Position numbers and translations under genes: made by a program. A stretch of 64,000 bases of DNA, from positions 20,567,021 to 20,631,020 of the forward strand of contig JAJLRJ010000013.1 of assembly GCA_024195265.1 (NCBI GenBank), in the 5' to 3' direction. Each line of letters begins with the position of its first letter. Position 1 is the stretch's first letter. Source of the DNA: Dendrophyllia cribrosa. Its lineage: Eukaryota; Cnidaria; Anthozoa; Scleractinia; Dendrophylliidae. The notes beneath the pieces were generated by a model. It searched no databases, was not told the DNA's origin, and saw only the letters and a program-made list of their open reading frames with translations. This document shows, piece after piece, positions 20,261-29,860 of the stretch.

Positions 20261-21019
20261 ATGTCTGGATACAAATAGGCATGCTGAAGAAAGACCTGCA
20301 CAAGCTGCTTATAATAAAGGCTTTGGTGCTAGAATAATAATTTTAGGTGTCTCTTCTACAGTAAATACTGAAATTCCATTAAACAGGTATTCATTTTTTG
20401 AGAGTCTTGATGATGAACTATTACCAAATACTAGGATTGAATTAAATTTTGAAATTGAAGCAGATGGTAATTTGATTTGGCAGGCTGCAGATAACTGCAG
20501 AGTTATTATAACAAGAATGCAATTGTTTGTACAAAGAATCACTTTTAATTCAGAAGGTCAATCATTGTATATGAGCCAATATTTGAAAGCACATAAATGG
20601 AATTATCTAAGAGAGAATATAGAAAGATCTACATGTAATAGTTCACAACAACGAAGTGGTAATTTCAAAATAACATCTGGAATAACAAGACCTCGTCATG
20701 TGTTTATTTTCATTATAAATGATGCTAACATAGATAGTCAAACAACAAATACATTTTTATATAATACATTCAGTGTATCAACTGATCCCAGAAATCTTTT
20801 AAATTGTCATTTGGAAGTTGGAAATGGTAATGAATATCCTGAGGTTCATTGTACACCATCAACAGATATTACAAGAGTATATAGAGATGTTCTGAAATAT
20901 GTTTCAAATATGAATTATCTGGAACAACAGCCACAACGTATAGTGTCTATGCTTTAACACTTTATGAGCAAGAAGTAGAATTACACCAGAAGGATGGTAA
21001 ATTGTTACTTCGATCTTAA
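20261..21019 (+). pseudogene. capsid-like (hexon-type) protein, internally deleted
   Basis: The likely start is the ATG at 20261, broken after five codons by an in-frame TAG at 20276. The main frame then runs to about 20925, with RHAEERPAQAAYN, NTRIELNFEIE and the block DPRNLLNCHLEVGNGNEYPE. The final 28 or so codons (YALTLYEQEVELHQKDGKLL) lie in a different frame ending at 21019. The joint at about 20925 appears to be an internal deletion that also shifts the frame. It corresponds to the major-capsid-like protein of adintovirus-type Polintons, expected to be a double jelly-roll (family knowledge). The assignment is from motif recall, not from a search. Confidence 0.55.
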
Positions 21020-21094
21020 ATTGATAAATATAATTCATTAATCAAATATGATTTATAATCCTAAAAATTATATAATCTATATTATATACAAGAA

Positions 21095-21928
21095 ATGACA
21101 AGTTATTATTCTCATAGGGTTAGTCTATCAGATGTACAAAGACAAAAATTAGCAAGAGCTTATCAAAATAATTCTGCCATTACTATCAGATTAAATAAAA
21201 ATGAATTGACTGGAAATGATGAGCTAATGTTAACTAAAACACAATTGAAAAAATAATCAAAAATCAATGAATAATGGTACAGGTGTTGATACAAGAATTA
21301 GTAAAACACAGATAAGAAAAGTTGTAAAACATGGTTGAAGTCTATGGCCATCATTGTTTTCACTTGGAACTAAACTATTACCTTATGCAACAAAAGCAGT
21401 ACCAAAAGCAGTTCCAGCTCTAGCAACAAGCGCTATGAGTGCTTTAGGAAGCCTTGGAATTAATAAAATGTTTGGAAAGGGACAAACAGGTGGATACATG
21501 ATTCCTCAAAATAAATCGACCAGTTAATTAAATACAAAGATTACTTAACTGCTTCACAGAAAAATCAAATACTATCTTCATTACAAACAGGTTCAGGTAT
21601 TCTTATAAAACCAACTAAAAAACAACAACGAGGCTTTTTAGGCACTTTGTTAGCATCTATTGGTGTGCCACTGTTATTGAATGCTTTAACTGGCAAATGA
21701 TTACAGGATGACAAACATATATCAAGAAGATCATTACCTGTTTATGTTCTTTCTTCTCCAGCAAAATCAAAAGGAGGTTTAATTAATCCATATATGTTTC
21801 AACCTCCTCCATTCTTTGGAACATGGGATCAATATAAAAAACCAATTGGTATGGGGGTAAAAAAAAAGTTCCAAAAATAAAAAAAAGGTCAAGGTCTTTT
21901 ATTAGGCCCAAATTCACCATTTAATTGA
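21095..21928 (+). pseudogene. core/minor-virion-like protein, frameshifted
   Basis: It starts at ATG 21095 (MTSYYSHRVSLSDVQRQKLA). After a frameshift near 21255 come a Leu/Ala/Val-rich amphipathic stretch (LLPYATKAVPKAVPALATSA) and GQTGGYMIPQNK, then a further shift to KQQRGFLGTLLASIGVPLLL and a proline-rich end. This order matches a protein conserved in cnidarian Polinton-like elements. The basic, membrane-active-looking middle recalls the adenovirus core/pVI class (family knowledge), so a virion-internal role is inferred. At least three breaks are visible. Confidence 0.45.
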
Positions 21929-21981
21929 ATACCTCTAATAGGCTCAATTTTGTAAATAAACCCTTATCAAACATTGATTTA

Positions 21982-22343
21982 ATGACTTGGATAAAGAAAC
22001 TTAAAATAAAACATTTCAGAGGTATTTATAGTCGTGACAATTTGCCTAATCAAATAAAAAAGAATGTGGAATCATTAATTTAGATGATGCAATTAATTCA
22101 GACACACATTGGATTTGTTATAGAAATATTGATACATATTGTGAATATTTTAATCCATTTGGTTTAATCATGCCAAATGAAATCCAATTTTATTTATCAA
22201 CAAGTAGAAAACAAATAGTATATTCAAACGATGAAATTCAAGAAAGAGATTCTGTGTTATGTGGTTATTGGTGCTTATACTATTTATATGAAAGACAAAA
22301 AGGAAAGAGTATTTTAAATATTATACACTATTCAGTTTTATAG
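21982..22343 (+). pseudogene. adenain-like cysteine protease (C5/C48 fold), frameshifted
   Basis: It reads GIYSRDNLPNQI, then after an indel in the A-run near 22060 ECGIINLDDA, DTHWICYRNI (catalytic His), YCEYFNPFGL, and finally EIQERDSVLCGYWCLYYLYE, which carries the conserved Gln and the nucleophile Cys. This is the His-acid-Gln-Cys arrangement of adenovirus-type maturation proteases and Ulp1 relatives. The usual acidic residue before FG appears as Asn here, which could itself reduce activity. It follows the core-like gene by about 50 bp on the same strand. Confidence 0.65.
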
Positions 22344-22421
22344 ATCAAAGGGTTAATCATAAGTTTATTATAAACTATTTTAAAAATATATAATTATAAA
22401 TATAATGTGTATTGGAAAGAA

Positions 22422-22652
22422 ATGCTTCGAACATATTGTATATATTGTCGAAAAATGACATTAAATGATTTTGTAATTTTTTATCATGATAAATTAGATA
22501 GAAATAGATGTAGATCTAAATGTTTTAATTGTCATAAAAATAAATATTTTTGTCAACAATTATTTAAAAAAAGTGATTATGAAATCAGATCAATATATTT
22601 TATTCAACAAGAACAAATGCTTGATCCAAATTTCCCAGAAATTTATATATAA
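22422..22652 (+). CDS. small cysteine-rich (zinc-binding) element protein
   Basis: About 76 codons from the first in-frame ATG (22422). It opens MLRTYCIYCRK and has a second cluster CRSKCFNCHKNKYFC, giving a plausible C2/C2H zinc site. It is intact, with no stop. The function is unknown. It sits between the protease and the second small zinc protein, same strand. An upstream GTG would add five codons. Confidence 0.45.
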   Translation: MLRTYCIYCRKMTLNDFVIFYHDKLDRNRCRSKCFNCHKNKYFCQQLFKKSDYEIRSIYFIQQEQMLDPNFPEIYI

Positions 22653-22674
22653 AAATATGTAATTACAATATATA

Positions 22675-22815
22675 ATGCCAATATATGTTTGTGAATATTG
22701 TCTAGAATCAACAATTCATGATGAAAATGATTGCTGTATGAATTGCATAGAATTGACATCATCAGATTCAGATTATGATTATGAAAGTGATTATGATCCA
22801 GATTATAAACCATAA
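22675..22815 (+). CDS. tiny zinc-motif protein with acidic tail (46 aa)
   Basis: MPIYVCEYCLES then CCMNC gives two Cys pairs, followed by a Ser/Asp/Tyr/Glu-rich tail (SDSDYDYESDYDPDYKP). Intact. The ATG lies 22 bp after the preceding stop, and the next gene starts 23 bp after this stop, so the three are tightly packed. No family recognised. The acidic tail suggests interaction with a basic or nucleic-acid partner, a guess only. Confidence 0.45.
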   Translation: MPIYVCEYCLESTIHDENDCCMNCIELTSSDSDYDYESDYDPDYKP

Positions 22816-22838
22816 ATTTATCTAATTTATATATATAA

Positions 22839-24782
22839 ATGGTGAAAAGTTATTGCGTAAAACAAAAGAAACAGACCCAGTCTGTTCCAGGTACTGAAAA
22901 ATATGTTAAAACTAAAAATAATCGTCTTATAATCAAATCTCAATGTAGTGAATGTGGTGCTACTAAAACACGTTTTGTATCCAATACATTCAAATATACT
23001 TCTGAAGAATTCAAAATTGAACAGTTAAAACATATGAAACAAAAAGGTGTTTATCCGTATGACAATATGGATTCATTTGAAAAATTCAATGACAAACAAC
23101 TACCAAAAAAAGATTTGTACAGCATATTAAACAATGAAGATATATCTAATTATCAATATGAACATGCTCAAAATGTGTGGAATAATTTTAATTTAAAATC
23201 AATGGGTGGATATCATGATTTATATTTGAAATCAGACATCCTTTTACTAGCTGATGTATTGAGAATTTCAGAAAAAACATGTATTCAATATTATAAATTA
23301 GATCCATGCCATTATTTCACATCTCCAGGGCTCTCTTGGGATGCCATGTTGAAAATGACTGATATAAAATTAGAATTAATGACAGATATAGATATGTTTC
23401 AATTCATTGAAAAGGGACTGAGAGGTGGTATTTCATATATATCCAATCGATATGGAAAGGCAAATAACAAAAACATGAAAAATTATGACGAGAAGGCACC
23501 CTCTAAGTATATTATGTATTTGGATGCTAACAACGTATATGGTTGGGCTATGTCTCAATATCTCCCAACAGGTAATTTTAAATGGATGACTGAAACACAA
23601 ATTGAAAAATTAAATCTAGCTAAATACACAAATGAATCAAAGAAAGGAATAATACTAGAAGTTGATTTAGAATATCCTGAAAAATTACATGATCGTCATA
23701 ATGAATATCCACTTGGTGCTGAAAAAATTAACATAAAAATAGACATGTTATCAAATTATTCTGAACAAATAAGAAACGAATACAATATAACAATTGGACA
23801 AGTTCAAAAACTAATTCCAACATTAAACAAAAAAGAAAAACGTGTTACATTGTAGAAATTTCTATTATACATTGATTTAGGTTTGAAAGTCTCAAAAGTA
23901 CATAGAGTCTTAGAATTTGACCAATCTCCGTGGTTAAAACAGTATATTGATTTCAACACACAGAAAAGAACAGATGGAAAAAATGCTTTCGAAAAAGACT
24001 TCTTTAAATTAATGAAAAACAGTGTATATGGTAAAACAATGGAAAATATCAGAGTCGATGTAAGATTAGTCACTAATGAAAATAAACTACTAAAAATGAC
24101 ATCCAAACCAACATATGTAAGCAGTAAAATTTTTAATGAAAATCTTGTAGCAGTACATAAGATCAAAGAAACATTAACACTCAATAGGCCGGTATATATT
24201 GAAATGTGTATTTTTGATATTTCCAAAACGCTAATGTATGACTTTCACTATAACTATATAAAAAAGAAGTATGGAGACAAATCTAAATTATTATTTACTG
24301 ACACAGACAGTTTGACTTATGAAATTGAAACTGAAGATGTTTATAAACATTTTCATAATGATAAACATAAATTTGATAATAGTGATTATCCAGAAAACTC
24401 TCAATATTTTGATAAAACAAATAAGAAAGTTATTGGTAAATTTAAAGATGAAGCCTGTAGTATACCGATCAAAGAATTTGTTGGATTAAGATCAAAAATG
24501 TATTCCTATATGAAAGATAATGATAATGGCGGTAAAACGGCTAAAGGTATCACAAAGAATATAATAAAACAGGAAATCAAACATGAAAACTATAAAGACG
24601 TACTATTCAATAATAAACAAATCATGCATACAATGAAAACAATAAGAAGTCAAAATCATCAGCTTGGAATTTATGTGCTCATTAAAGTGTCATTATCTTG
24701 CTTCGACGATAAACGATACATATTAAATGATGCTATAAATTCATTAGCATATGGACATAAAAACATCATCAATCATTACTAA
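22839..24782 (+). pseudogene. zinc-ribbon domain fused to protein-primed type B DNA polymerase, one internal stop
   Basis: One frame of 648 codons is interrupted by a single TAG at 23853-23855. Residues 1-48 form a small zinc-ribbon-like unit (YCVKQKKQT, then CSECGATKTRF) of a type that is a separate protein in related elements. From about residue 50 it is PolB: ExoIII-like YHDLYLKSDILLLADV (about 125-140), motif A LDANNVYGWAMSQ (about 229), motif B KLMKNSVYGK (in the second part), motif C FTDTDS, then LRSKMYSY and a normal C-terminus near FDDKRYILND. The N-terminal ExoI/ExoII part is missing, so about 400 or more residues were probably lost by a deletion that created the fusion. The enzyme copies the element from a protein-primed end (family knowledge). 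The stop replaces a few residues in an otherwise continuous frame. Confidence 0.85.
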
Positions 24783-25033
24783 ACAGATTGATATATCTTG
24801 AAAGATAGAATAAATTCATATGTAAAATTCCATTTACGCAAACAGAAAATACAATAAACAACTAAAAAGATATGCACAGTTTTATCAATGTTTTTACATC
24901 TCTTCAATACAGTCGGGTTGAATGATACATTTCCCAAATCGCGACCACCAATTCCATCCACCGTCGTTTTAAATTCTTCAATTTTTTCAATACAATAATC
25001 AATACAATAATCACGGCGATGTTGTGTAATCAT
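24779..25033 (-). other. unassigned open frame at the 3' end of PolB
   Basis: 84 codons with no recognisable motif. It overlaps the polymerase stop by 4 bp and ends before the right terminal repeat. In Polintons this end often carries an integrase, and no DDE-type motif is present here. May be a relic of a deleted gene. Confidence 0.2.
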
Positions 25034-25067
25034 TTCATTGGTTGAGAGAGATCATACTAGCTATTAT

Positions 25068-25608
25068 TAAATGACTTCCTCGGGGAACCCCCTTTTTTTG
25101 TTTCTGAGAATGTCACGCTATGGTGATTTTTCCTGTTTCTATTATATGAATATTTAAACGCACTACAGTTTTGAAAAACATATAGATTTATTTTTGCGTC
25201 ATCTGGTAAAATGATCTGGTACCGTCAATAACAAGAAAATCGAACATAAATTATTAAATATGTTTCAATTTTGGAAATATAGTTTGGCAAAAATTATTGA
25301 ATATATAGTTTGACTGAATTTCATTGATAAATGCGTGGTGTCTGAGTTTTTGGAAATATAGTGTGGCAAAAATATTTGAATATATAGTTTAACAAAAATA
25401 TTTTGGTAAAAAAATGATATATCGTTTGACTGAATTTTTGTGATATATAGTACAGCCGAATTATTTGAAAATATAGTTTTACCACAATATTTGGCTAATT
25501 TGAAAATCATATAGTTTAGGCCCAACTGATGGGGAGTAGTATAGAAGTTGGCTTGGTATCAGATCAGTTTTGCAAAACTGATCTGGTACCGCCAACATCT
25601 ATATTACT
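25068..25608. repeat. right terminal inverted repeat
   Basis: Reverse complement of the left repeat over 25068-25185 (inner block) and 25420-25608 (outer block). The middle is a short AAACTATAT-rich stretch. A degenerate GATCTGGTACCG at about 25211 resembles the terminus and may be a displaced old end. Confidence 0.8.
25547..25596. repeat. terminal 50-nt near-palindrome, right
   Basis: Same structure as 14540-14589 with a perfect 26-base core at 25560-25585. Ends in GCCAAC, twelve bases from the right tip. Confidence 0.85.
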
Positions 25609-25614
25609 GTCCTG
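25609..25614. repeat. target-site duplication, right (GTCCTG)
   Basis: Identical to 14525-14530 and directly abuts the CT terminus. Confidence 0.75.
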
Positions 25615-26285
25615 AAGGGTGGCTGATACCTTAAAAAAGTTTCTTTTTACGCAAGCTTTTAGTTAACTAATCTGGTTAATTTATAGTTTGTTTATTGTAA
25701 AGCACCTTAGGACGTTAGGATTTGGCGCTACATGTACAAGTATATAAATTTAAATTATAATTGTAATTGTAAATAAAAGCCATTTAGTTTACTTGTTAGT
25801 GCTATCAGTGATCTATTTTATGCCTGATTATAAGTCTACTATTTTTATCAGTTGTCATAGTTAACTTTTGGAGAAAAAGGGGTGGTACTTAAATAACAAA
25901 TATTCAGCTATTTTTAAAATCATACTCAATCAAGATAAAATATTACTGTAACAAAGCCTAAAGACATTGGGCTTCTCCTCTGTATAACTGAATCTGCCAG
26001 AATCATGATCGCATGCAATGATGTAAAGCAAAGAAAACAAAAGTTAAATATATATACACATGTACATGTAGAGAGAGAGTGCAAGACAGCAATACAATGT
26101 AGGTAGAAATACAGTTATGTAGCTGTAGGTAAAACAAGCAGGGTATTTTTTCATGTGACCTGAAAGGCAGGCAGTTGTTTTTATTGCATCCCTATTACTG
26201 ACCTTTCCACCCACCCACCGACCCATCCTAAGATTTTATTTTTGCATGCTGTGTAAATATAATGTGCGACCTTGTCATTTTGTTG
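25615..26285. other. intron DNA with LINE-like tail
   Basis: 25690-25790 (AAAGCACCTTAGGACGTTAG then a TAAATTATAATTGTAATTG series) looks like a retroelement 3' end. It may belong to the LINE remnant on the other side of the Polinton, but this is not shown. No gene. Confidence 0.35.
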
Positions 26286-26445
26286 GTGCCACCCCCCCCA
26301 CGCCCACCCCCCCAACCCCCCCACGCCCACCCCCCCAACCCCCCCACGCCCACCCCCCCAACCCCCCCACGCCCACCCCCCCAACCCCCCCCCCCCCCCA
26401 CGCCCACCCCCCCAACCCCCCCCCCCACGCCCACCCCCCCCGCCC
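26286..26445. repeat. C-rich minisatellite (CCCACGCCCACCCCCCCAAC)n
   Basis: About seven units of 22-24 bp, all cytosine-dominated on the plus strand. The proline- and glycine-rich frames on both strands are artefacts of this array. The G-rich strand could form quadruplexes. Confidence 0.95.
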
Positions 26446-27255
26446 CTTTTAGTGTTAATTACTACGGTAGTATAATCACAGATTAAAAGAGTGTGTCGAC
26501 ATGTTTGTGATTAGCTGAAAGTAGTATACCTGTAGATGTTGATTTATGCCCTGATAAATGTTTTTGTTTACTCTTAGCCGGCACTTGAGAGTGCAATCAA
26601 CTCGCAAACATTTGACTTTAGTGTTATTGTTGTGATGCGGAAGAAACAGTGTGACAGCTGTGCTACTTTTTTATAGAGACGTATTCCAATTCACATTTGC
26701 TCATCTAAATGCAAATTTGACTAAAGTCATAAGCGAATAACAATGAATAATTGACATTATACTCAGGCCAAGCAGGTAATTCAAACATAAGCTTATACTC
26801 AATATTCAATAAATCTGAACAAAATCTTAAACAAATCGAATTTTATGTAATTAAATAACACATAAACTTACACAATCATGACATCCTAGTATTGATAAAG
26901 CAAACATTAATAAGGAACACTGTGATGCCGCCGTCTATATTTTAATGGCTGAAAACAGCAACAGCAAGCAAAAACGGTGGACATAAGTCACAGGGAAGAT
27001 TGTTGAATCAAAACAGAAAAGAAATGGCAGCCAATCATTATTTTACTTGCTGTAAGACAGAGACTGATTAATTGTCTAGCTTTTCCGTACCTTGAAAAGC
27101 ATAAAGTTTCTCAGTTTATGCGCCACATATCAGCTGTCATGCTGAACCGTCCTATTTATCCTTGCCCTGAATAATGTTCATGGTCAATTTTGTTGTCAAA
27201 CCTTTGCCAGGCTTCATTTCACTTGCCATATGATAAACCGCCGACCGGTTACAAA
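26446..27255. other. intron DNA, nothing recognised
   Basis: No exon, RNA or repeat structure identified. Confidence 0.45.
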
Positions 27256-27709
27256 ATGTAGCTCAGTTGGTAGAGCACCGGACTACCATGCGGGAGAACC
27301 CGGGTTCGAACCCCGGCCTGACTAAAAACCAGGGTTTTAAAATAACTGGTAAGATCATGCTAGCTGTGTGCTCAACATCTGCCTCAGTTCAGATGATCGT
27401 GCCATTGAGCGGTAACGTTAAGCCGTTGGCCTTGTGTCCTACATTTGTCAGTTGTCCTTCCTGTAGGGACGTTAAAGATCGCATAGCACTCTTCGCAAAG
27501 AGTAGGGGACGTAGTCCCCGGTGTCTGTGGTATGCTTTGTTTAAGTTATGGGGGCACCTGTGTCGACAGTAATTGTAAACTGCATTGTAAACTGGCAAAA
27601 ATCCCCGAACAGTGATGTAAAGCGCATTTGATTTTGAGTATACTTGTATTCACATAGAAAGTGCGCTATATAAATGTCCGTTATTTTTCTATTATTTTTT
27701 TCTTTTAAA
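27256..27709 (+). mobile_element. tRNA-derived SINE
   Basis: The head 27256-27326 carries an A box (TAGCTCAGTTGGTAGAGC) and a B box (GGTTCGAACCC) at tRNA spacing, so it can be an RNA polymerase III promoter. A central region with GGGACGTAGTCCCCGGTGTC follows. The tail GCGCTATATAAATGTCCGTT then runs into a T-rich series. The head is not a clean tRNA: the acceptor stem does not pair and no CCA-ready end is seen. The 101-codon frame across it is fortuitous. Confidence 0.8.
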
Positions 27710-28087
27710 GCAGTCCATTTTCAACTTTTTCTTGCTGTTGAAAAACATAAAATTGCTTTTTGCACTACATAAAACGTTCTTCTCTGACCGACAGCAAGCA
27801 GTCATACACTTTGTGACATTGCAGCCACGTAGAGGTGCCAGTCTTCGACTGAGGTGCACGTTAAAAACTTACGTGTACTGAATCAGATGTAATTAAAGAT
27901 GGCATTAAAAAGAGGTGCACGAACGACAAAAGAGATCACTCCTTGGTATCACAGGGTGCCCAAGATTTGGTTGCATTGTCCTAACATAAAATGTACTTAC
28001 ATTTGTGTACAGTTTTATGAGTTTACATTAAAGGTCTGCAGGCTGTGGCAGTTGGCTTGGCATGGCTACCAGTGGTGTGCGAGAGTC
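27710..28087. other. intron DNA, nothing recognised
   Basis: No feature identified. Confidence 0.45.
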
Positions 28088-28969
28088 CAAAAACTCATTA
28101 ATAATTCATGAACATATCAGCCAATCACACGACGCAAATCGATCACGTGTATGAGCCTTTATACCTGGTAATCTACGATCATTATGAAAAGCCTGGTGGC
28201 GGCTTTGATTTCAGTCACAGGGGAGTTCGGGGCTGAATGGGCAATCAATGCAATTATCGCTGAATTTTTAATGAAAACGATATTTCTATAAAGATCACTC
28301 GTGATTTTTATATAAAGATCACTCGTGATCTTTATATAAAGATTACTGATATGGGTAGTAATTGTTCAGGATTCTTAGTGCAACAAATGGTGACTTTAAT
28401 ATTTTTGTGCAGTACTGTTTTACGAAATCTGGTCTTTCGCCATTCTATTTGGAATCTTCTTAACAAAATAAACAACCAACAGTTCAACAAGTGAGCCGTT
28501 ATTTGAATGACACCAGCGCCCTCGTGTAAATTGCCCGGTAAGCGACTGGTTCGCAGATGCAAGCTGCTTATTTCTACTCGTCCTCTACCTCTGAAAAAAA
28601 AAATTGTCAGCCGTTTTATCAACCATACCTGACAACTTTCGTATAGCATTTTTCAGTAGATGTTTTCCCTCAGAACTATAAAATCCCAAAACTTTCGATA
28701 GGAGCCGGGAAGCAATGGTCACTTCGTCGAAGACGTCGCACATGTGTTGTATGCTAATCAGTCTAGTCTACTTGTTTTTCTCGTATGCTAATTTCCTCTT
28801 TGCACAAAAGCGCAATTGTTTTAATTCCGAAGGGACACGCTTTTAAAAGAATGTTTTTGAAGCCGTTCAAAAAACTCGCAGCACGTGTATTATCAGGTGT
28901 AAAAACTCTCGGCTTCGCCTCGAGTTTTTAAACCTGATAATACACTACTGCTCGTTTTTTAAACAGTAC
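28088..28969 (+). repeat. interspersed repeat family B, copy 2
   Basis: Same order as 8211-8999, longer by about 90 bp in its first third, including a duplicated TCACTCGTGATCTTTATATA block. Same strand as copy 1. Confidence 0.75.
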
Positions 28970-29680
28970 GTAAACCCAGACATTGGCTTCTGGTGTTATG
29001 CTGTGGTTTTATTTCCAATAATTATTTGCAAATGACTTTCAAACTGCATCAAATCACATAATTTACTGCTCAATGCATAACGTATTCCTCTTTATCTCGA
29101 AAGTTTGCTCGGTGATTAGCTATCCTGATTTTCTGTATACATTCAAGCAGTATTCAGTATTTCCTATCTCAAACAAGAGTTTGAGAAAAAAATTATCTAG
29201 CAGAATTTTTTTCTTATCTGACAACAACCTTTTAGGAAATGACTTGATTTCCATGCACTAGATAGATTTTTGTCATAGCGCCAAAAAGAAAAGAAAATTT
29301 GCGAGAAAAAATTGAGAAAAAAAAAATAATAGGTCATCGGATTAGTTTTAAAGATAATGATAATTATTACTGAAAACTGAGTTTTTAGAGGCTCTTTTCA
29401 GAGAGCTGTACTGTTGCCATAGCGTCATATAGATATCCAAAAGTTATCCATATCATCGATTGCATCATTTTTTAATATTTCATCATTTGAAGGGCCGACA
29501 GCATAAGCGACCTATGTCGAATTTTAGACCTTTTTTTAATTTTTCTCGCTCAGATTTGCCCATTTTTGGCATGTGAACTACAAATTAGTTGCAAAACATT
29601 GTTCAGAATTTTTTTGTGTTGTTTTTTCCGTCGTTTTCGAGAAATACCGTATGCCAAAAAAAATATATCAAAGGCTTCCA
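28970..29680. other. intron DNA, nothing recognised
   Basis: No coding or repeat structure seen. Confidence 0.45.
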
Positions 29681-29860
29681 TTGTAACGCAATATTGCGGT
29701 AAGCTTATGTTTTTAAATTAAATGTAAGGATTTTTGACGAACACACACAAAAAAATAAATCACTTTTATAATGTCCAGTTCGAAAAAAAAGGCTAGGAAT
29801 GCCGAGCGTGAATCGAACCCGAGGCTGGCCGACTGCATATTCCGGACTCAAGGTAGATAC
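29681..29860 (-). repeat. partial copy of the CGTGAATACG element with tRNA-like segment
   Basis: TAACGCAATATTGCGGTAAG and TTTTTGACGAACA match the element at 1827. On the minus strand GGTTCGATTCACGCTCGGCA resembles a tRNA B box and T arm, so the family may have tRNA-derived content. The right end is not found. Confidence 0.45.

Larger units (their letters stand above)
14531..25608 (+). mobile_element. decayed Polinton/Maverick (adintovirus-like) element, 11.08 kb
   Basis: Ends read AG...CT with a GTCCTG duplication on each side and terminal inverted repeats that continue inward to 15930 on the left and 25068 on the right. The gene set is viral: zinc-ribbon late-factor-like, fibre-like, capsid-like, core-like, adenain-like protease and a type B DNA polymerase with the conserved polymerase motifs. 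Cargo order and the protein-primed PolB place it with Polintons/adintoviruses (family knowledge). No retroviral-type integrase and no FtsK/HerA packaging ATPase could be found. Nearly every gene has a stop, frameshift or deletion, and a GC-richer block at 17156-18685 interrupts it, so it is a fossil that cannot move itself. It lies in the proposed intron 1 of the discoidin gene. Confidence 0.85.

Noticed and set aside
20309..20542. Minus frame opposite the capsid-like gene
   Set aside because: Shadow of the plus frame, which has the conserved block.
14531..25608. CRISPR-like or bacterial prophage interpretation of the viral gene cluster
   Set aside because: There are no spacer arrays and no bacterial-type gene context. 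Host introns with GT-AG sites surround it, and the ends and target duplication fit a Polinton.
26181..26486. Several open frames of up to 74 codons in the C-rich array
   Set aside because: They are translations of a 22-24-bp minisatellite: only Pro, Gly, Trp, Ala or Val, with frames on both strands.
27256..27326. tRNA gene
   Set aside because: A and B boxes are present, but the acceptor stem does not pair and a SINE body follows. Called the SINE head.
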